Source of the DNA: DATNFP01 sp035606335
Lineage (GTDB): Bacteria > Bacteroidota > Bacteroidia > Chitinophagales > Chitinophagaceae
Direction of reading: 5' to 3'
Assembly: GCA_035606335.1 (NCBI GenBank)
Contig: DATNFP010000201.1
Span: 1 to 16,595, forward strand
Length of the DNA stretch: 16,595 nt
Position 1 is the stretch's first letter; every line of letters begins with the position of its first letter. Positions 13,746 to 16,595 of this stretch are shown piece by piece. Both the position numbers and the translations under genes were made by a program. A model generated the notes under the pieces. The model had not been told where the DNA came from, did not search any database, and worked only from the letters and a program-made list of their open reading frames with translations.

Positions 13746-16595
13746 TTGCGATTAAAGTCGTTGGAAATTAAGGGGTTTAAGTCCTTTGCAGACAAAACCC
13801 ATGTGCTGCTCGATAATCCGATAACGGGGATTGTCGGTCCTAATGGTTGTGGTAAATCTAATATAGTGGATGCCATTCGCTGGGTTATCGGTGAGCATAA
13901 GATCAAAGCGTTGCGGTCTGACAATCTTGAAGATCTTATCTTCAACGGTTCGCGTACCCGCGCTGGTTCCGGTATGGCTGAAGTGTCATTGACATTTGAA
14001 AATACAAGGAACTTATTGCCTACCGAGTTCACAACAGTAACTATTACACGTAAGTTTTATAAAAATGGTGAGAGTGAATACAGGCTTAATGATGTAACCT
14101 GTAGGTTAAAAGATATTCTAAACCTGTTTTTGGATACAGGTGTGAGTACTGATTCGTATGCCATCATAGAATTGGGTATGGTAGACGACATTATCAAAGA
14201 CAAGGATAATTCGCGCCGCCGTATGCTGGAGCAGGCTGCAGGTATTTCTATTTACAAAACACGTAAAAAAGAAGCCAAGCAAAAGCTCGAACTGACAGAA
14301 CAGGACCTTGCACGTATTGAAGATTTACTCTTTGAAATAAATAATAATCTCCGCACACTGGAGAGCCAGGCAAAAAAAGCAGAGCGTTATTTTCAGATAA
14401 AAGGTGAGTATAAAGAAGTAAGCATAGAATTGGCCAAGGCATCGCTGGAGCACTTTAATGAACAATATAAAGTGCTTAATGAACAGAATGATGCAGAAAC
14501 AGATAAGAGAACGGAATTGGAAGCTATCGTAGCAAAAGAAGAAGCAGCGATAGAAAAAGATAAGGTTGTATTGATAGAAAAAGAGCAGGAACTGAATGGT
14601 TTGCAAAAGCAATTCAATGAGCTTATAAAACGTATCAGTCAGCTTGAAAATGATAAGCGCCTTGCAGCACAGCGCCTGGAGCATTTGAAAGAAAGGGAAA
14701 GAAGCCTTAATGAATTTCTATCAGGTGCAGGTGAGCAATTGAATAAGCTTGAAGAATCAATAACATTTGCAGAAACACAAATAGAGGAAGAAAATACAAT
14801 ACTTCTGCAATTGCGTGATGAATTAGAATCATTGCGCAGATCTGTGGATGAAAAAAGGGAAGTATTTGATTCTAAAAAACGTGTTCTTGAACAATTGCGC
14901 AATGAACATCAACAGGGACAACGTCGCCAGTTTGAAGCAGAAAAGAAAGTTGCCGTTGCTGACTCCTCTGTTATGAACCTGCAGCGTAGTATGCAGCAGG
15001 TGCAGGAAGAAAAAGCGCAACGCACATCACAGATATCACAACTAAATACTGAGAGGGGCGATACGGAAGATCAGCTACAGCAGAAACAGGATGAGCTGCA
15101 AGACTTAATTGCCCGTCATGAAGAAGTAAAAGGTAAAATATTACAAGGGCAGGAGCAATTGGAAACTTATCGTGCGCAATCAGTAGATGAAAACAGGAAA
15201 CTGGATGCCCGCCGAAATGAACATGACCTTTTAAAATCTTTGGTTGATAGCCTGGAAGGATATCCTGATAGCATTAAATTCCTGAAGAAAAATAAAGAAT
15301 GGAATAGTAACGCACCTTTGCTCTCAGATGTTTTTGTAGTCCAAACAGAATATCGTGCCGCTCTTGAAAACCTTCTTGACAACTACCTTAACCATTACGT
15401 AGTAAACAATATTGAGGAGGCTGCTACTGCAGTCCGTTTGCTGGATGCAAATAAAAAAGGGAAAGCTAATTTCTTTATACTTGATCAATTTGCTCAGTAT
15501 CAACCACAACAGCATTCCGCACCCGAAGGAGCCATCCCTGCTTTGAGTGTTATCAATGTGGATGAACAATATATGCCACTGGCTCAATACCTGCTTGGTC
15601 ATGTATATATAGCAGCAGATGGAACGGATGTAGCTGCTTATCCATTGCAAAATGGCAATGTGTTGGTAGAAAAAAGTGGTAAGATGGTACGCGGGCACTA
15701 TACATTGGGTGGGGGCTCAATTGGCTTGTTTGAAGGAAATAAAATAGGCCGTGCCAAAAACCTTGAGCGTCTTGCCAAAGAAATAGAAGATCTTACCAAA
15801 ACCGTCACAGCACTCAAACAATATATTGCTGATACACAAACGCTGATCACAGGTTTTAACCAGGAACTGAATGATAAGGCAATAGAACAGACCCGGCAGG
15901 AGATCAATCGCCTGCAAAATCATATTGTCAATCTTGGCAATCGCGTAGAAAATTTTGAGCAGCTTAACCAGACCGGAGAAAAGCGCTTACAGGATTTACA
16001 GGAACAGCTTGATAACACGCATGACAGCATAAGCGAAACACGTGATGAACTGGAGCAGATAACAGAACAATTACAATCACTGCTGCAAAATATACAAACT
16101 GAAGAGGCTGAGTTTCAGTCGATAGAAGCAGAATTTAACGCTGCAACCCAACAATACAATCAACAAAACATTCAATATACACGCCAGCAAAGTAAACTGG
16201 AAGGATTGAAGCAGGAATTAAATTTCCGCACCAATCAGCTCAATGACCTTAAACGCCAGATCACCTCTAATAGTGAGCAATTGCAGCAAACTTCGACGCA
16301 ATTGGCAGAAACAGAACAGCAATTGCATGGTGGAGATAATGAGTTGTACGATCTGCTTACCCGAAAAGAAACTGACGAGCGGGCTTTGAATGAAAAGGAC
16401 CGGGCTTATTATGAAATGCGTAATGCCGTTTCTACACATGAAGGCCAGTTGAATCAAAAGCGCCGTGAAAAAGAGCAGGCTGAAATATTGTTGAATAGCA
16501 TAAAAGACAAGCTCAATGATATGAAGTTGAAGCTTGCCGGGATGAATGAGCGACTGAGCATAGAATTCAAAGTAAATCTTGATGAGATATTGGAT
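13746..16595 (+). CDS. smc: Chromosome segregation protein SMC, N-terminal 950 residues (truncated by window edge)
   Basis: ATPase that folds and organises the chromosome with ScpA and ScpB. The frame is open without a stop from 13746 to the last base, giving 950 residues of an expected roughly 1180. The head starts with RLKSLEIKGFKSFADKT; Walker A is GPNGCGKS (31-38) followed by NIVDAIRWVIGE. A coiled-coil arm (about 170-500) leads to the hinge (about 502-660; SDVFVVQTEYRAALENLL, then TLGGGSIGLFEG), and the returning coiled coil fills the rest. The ABC signature, Walker B and C-terminal head lie outside. The start must be TTG at 13746: LRLKSLEIKGF is the family N-terminus, no in-frame ATG or GTG lies between it and the upstream stop at 13704, and a -7 box precedes it. 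Several antisense frames here are shadows. Confidence 0.93.
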   Translation, partial: MRLKSLEIKGFKSFADKTHVLLDNPITGIVGPNGCGKSNIVDAIRWVIGEHKIKALRSDNLEDLIFNGSRTRAGSGMAEVSLTFENTRNLLPTEFTTVTITRKFYKNGESEYRLNDVTCRLKDILNLFLDTGVSTDSYAIIELGMVDDIIKDKDNSRRRMLEQAAGISIYKTRKKEAKQKLELTEQDLARIEDLLFEINNNLRTLESQAKKAERYFQIKGEYKEVSIELAKASLEHFNEQYKVLNEQNDAETDKRTELEAIVAKEEAAIEKDKVVLIEKEQELNGLQKQFNELIKRISQLENDKRLAAQRLEHLKERERSLNEFLSGAGEQLNKLEESITFAETQIEEENTILLQLRDELESLRRSVDEKREVFDSKKRVLEQLRNEHQQGQRRQFEAEKKVAVADSSVMNLQRSMQQVQEEKAQRTSQISQLNTERGDTEDQLQQKQDELQDLIARHEEVKGKILQGQEQLETYRAQSVDENRKLDARRNEHDLLKSLVDSLEGYPDSIKFLKKNKEWNSNAPLLSDVFVVQTEYRAALENLLDNYLNHYVVNNIEEAATAVRLLDANKKGKANFFILDQFAQYQPQQHSAPEGAIPALSVINVDEQYMPLAQYLLGHVYIAADGTDVAAYPLQNGNVLVEKSGKMVRGHYTLGGGSIGLFEGNKIGRAKNLERLAKEIEDLTKTVTALKQYIADTQTLITGFNQELNDKAIEQTRQEINRLQNHIVNLGNRVENFEQLNQTGEKRLQDLQEQLDNTHDSISETRDELEQITEQLQSLLQNIQTEEAEFQSIEAEFNAATQQYNQQNIQYTRQQSKLEGLKQELNFRTNQLNDLKRQITSNSEQLQQTSTQLAETEQQLHGGDNELYDLLTRKETDERALNEKDRAYYEMRNAVSTHEGQLNQKRREKEQAEILLNSIKDKLNDMKLKLAGMNERLSIEFKVNLDEILD

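Noticed and set aside
14248..16457. Several minus-strand open frames of 60-124 codons in the smc region
   Set aside because: They are antisense to a continuous SMC coiled-coil frame, whose codon bias opens reverse frames; cysteine- and phenylalanine-rich products look artificial.
1..16595. Mobile element, CRISPR array, tRNA/rRNA or phage content
   Set aside because: No transposase or integrase frame, no long terminal or regularly spaced repeats, and no tRNA-like folds were seen; the gene content is core.

Overview
The window looks like chromosomal DNA of a Bacteroidota bacterium, probably a chitinophagaceae- or sphingobacteria-like lineage. The basis is a gliding/type IX secretion gene (gldN), a Bacteroidota-type outer-membrane 'TolB-like' barrel protein, an MCE/OstA envelope pair, an SMC of the Bacteroidota type, AT-rich sequence, leaders mostly without a clear Shine-Dalgarno, and repeated TAnnTTTG boxes (the Bacteroidota sigma-A -7 element) shortly before several start codons. 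It reads as an ordinary, densely packed core region. I see no phage, transposon, CRISPR array, tRNA or rRNA. No stretch over 150 bases lacks a gene.

Layout, left to right. (1) 18-1820: gldN closes an operon that begins outside the window and ends in a strong hairpin terminator; comB (2-phosphosulfolactate phosphatase family) follows with its own promoter. (2) 1768-3523: a minus-strand pair, an MBL-fold hydrolase and then a secreted two-PDZ protein, ending in a terminator shared back-to-back with comB. (3) 3631-9815: an envelope block on the plus strand, made of a 1124-residue protein (degenerate peptidase-like domain, beta-propeller, Omp85-like barrel), an inner-membrane-anchored MCE/MlaD-type lipid-transport protein, and a large OstA/LptA-like periplasmic protein. 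(4) 9870-12995: aspartate kinase and the Fe-S chaperone gene hscA, converging with no base between their stop codons. (5) 13139-16595: a small secreted helical protein of unknown function, divergent from hscA, then the first 950 codons of smc, which starts at TTG and runs off the right edge.

How the genes fit together: the strongest functional grouping is the envelope block, where an outer-membrane barrel, an MCE protein and an OstA-like protein lie consecutively and could act in lipid or LPS transport to the outer membrane. That grouping is inferred from family and position. The other genes are housekeeping: lysine/threonine/methionine precursor synthesis, Fe-S assembly and chromosome organisation. 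Several start codons were revised here. For the aspartate kinase and hscA the longer open frames begin at a TTG that lies inside a -7 promoter box, so the downstream ATG is preferred.
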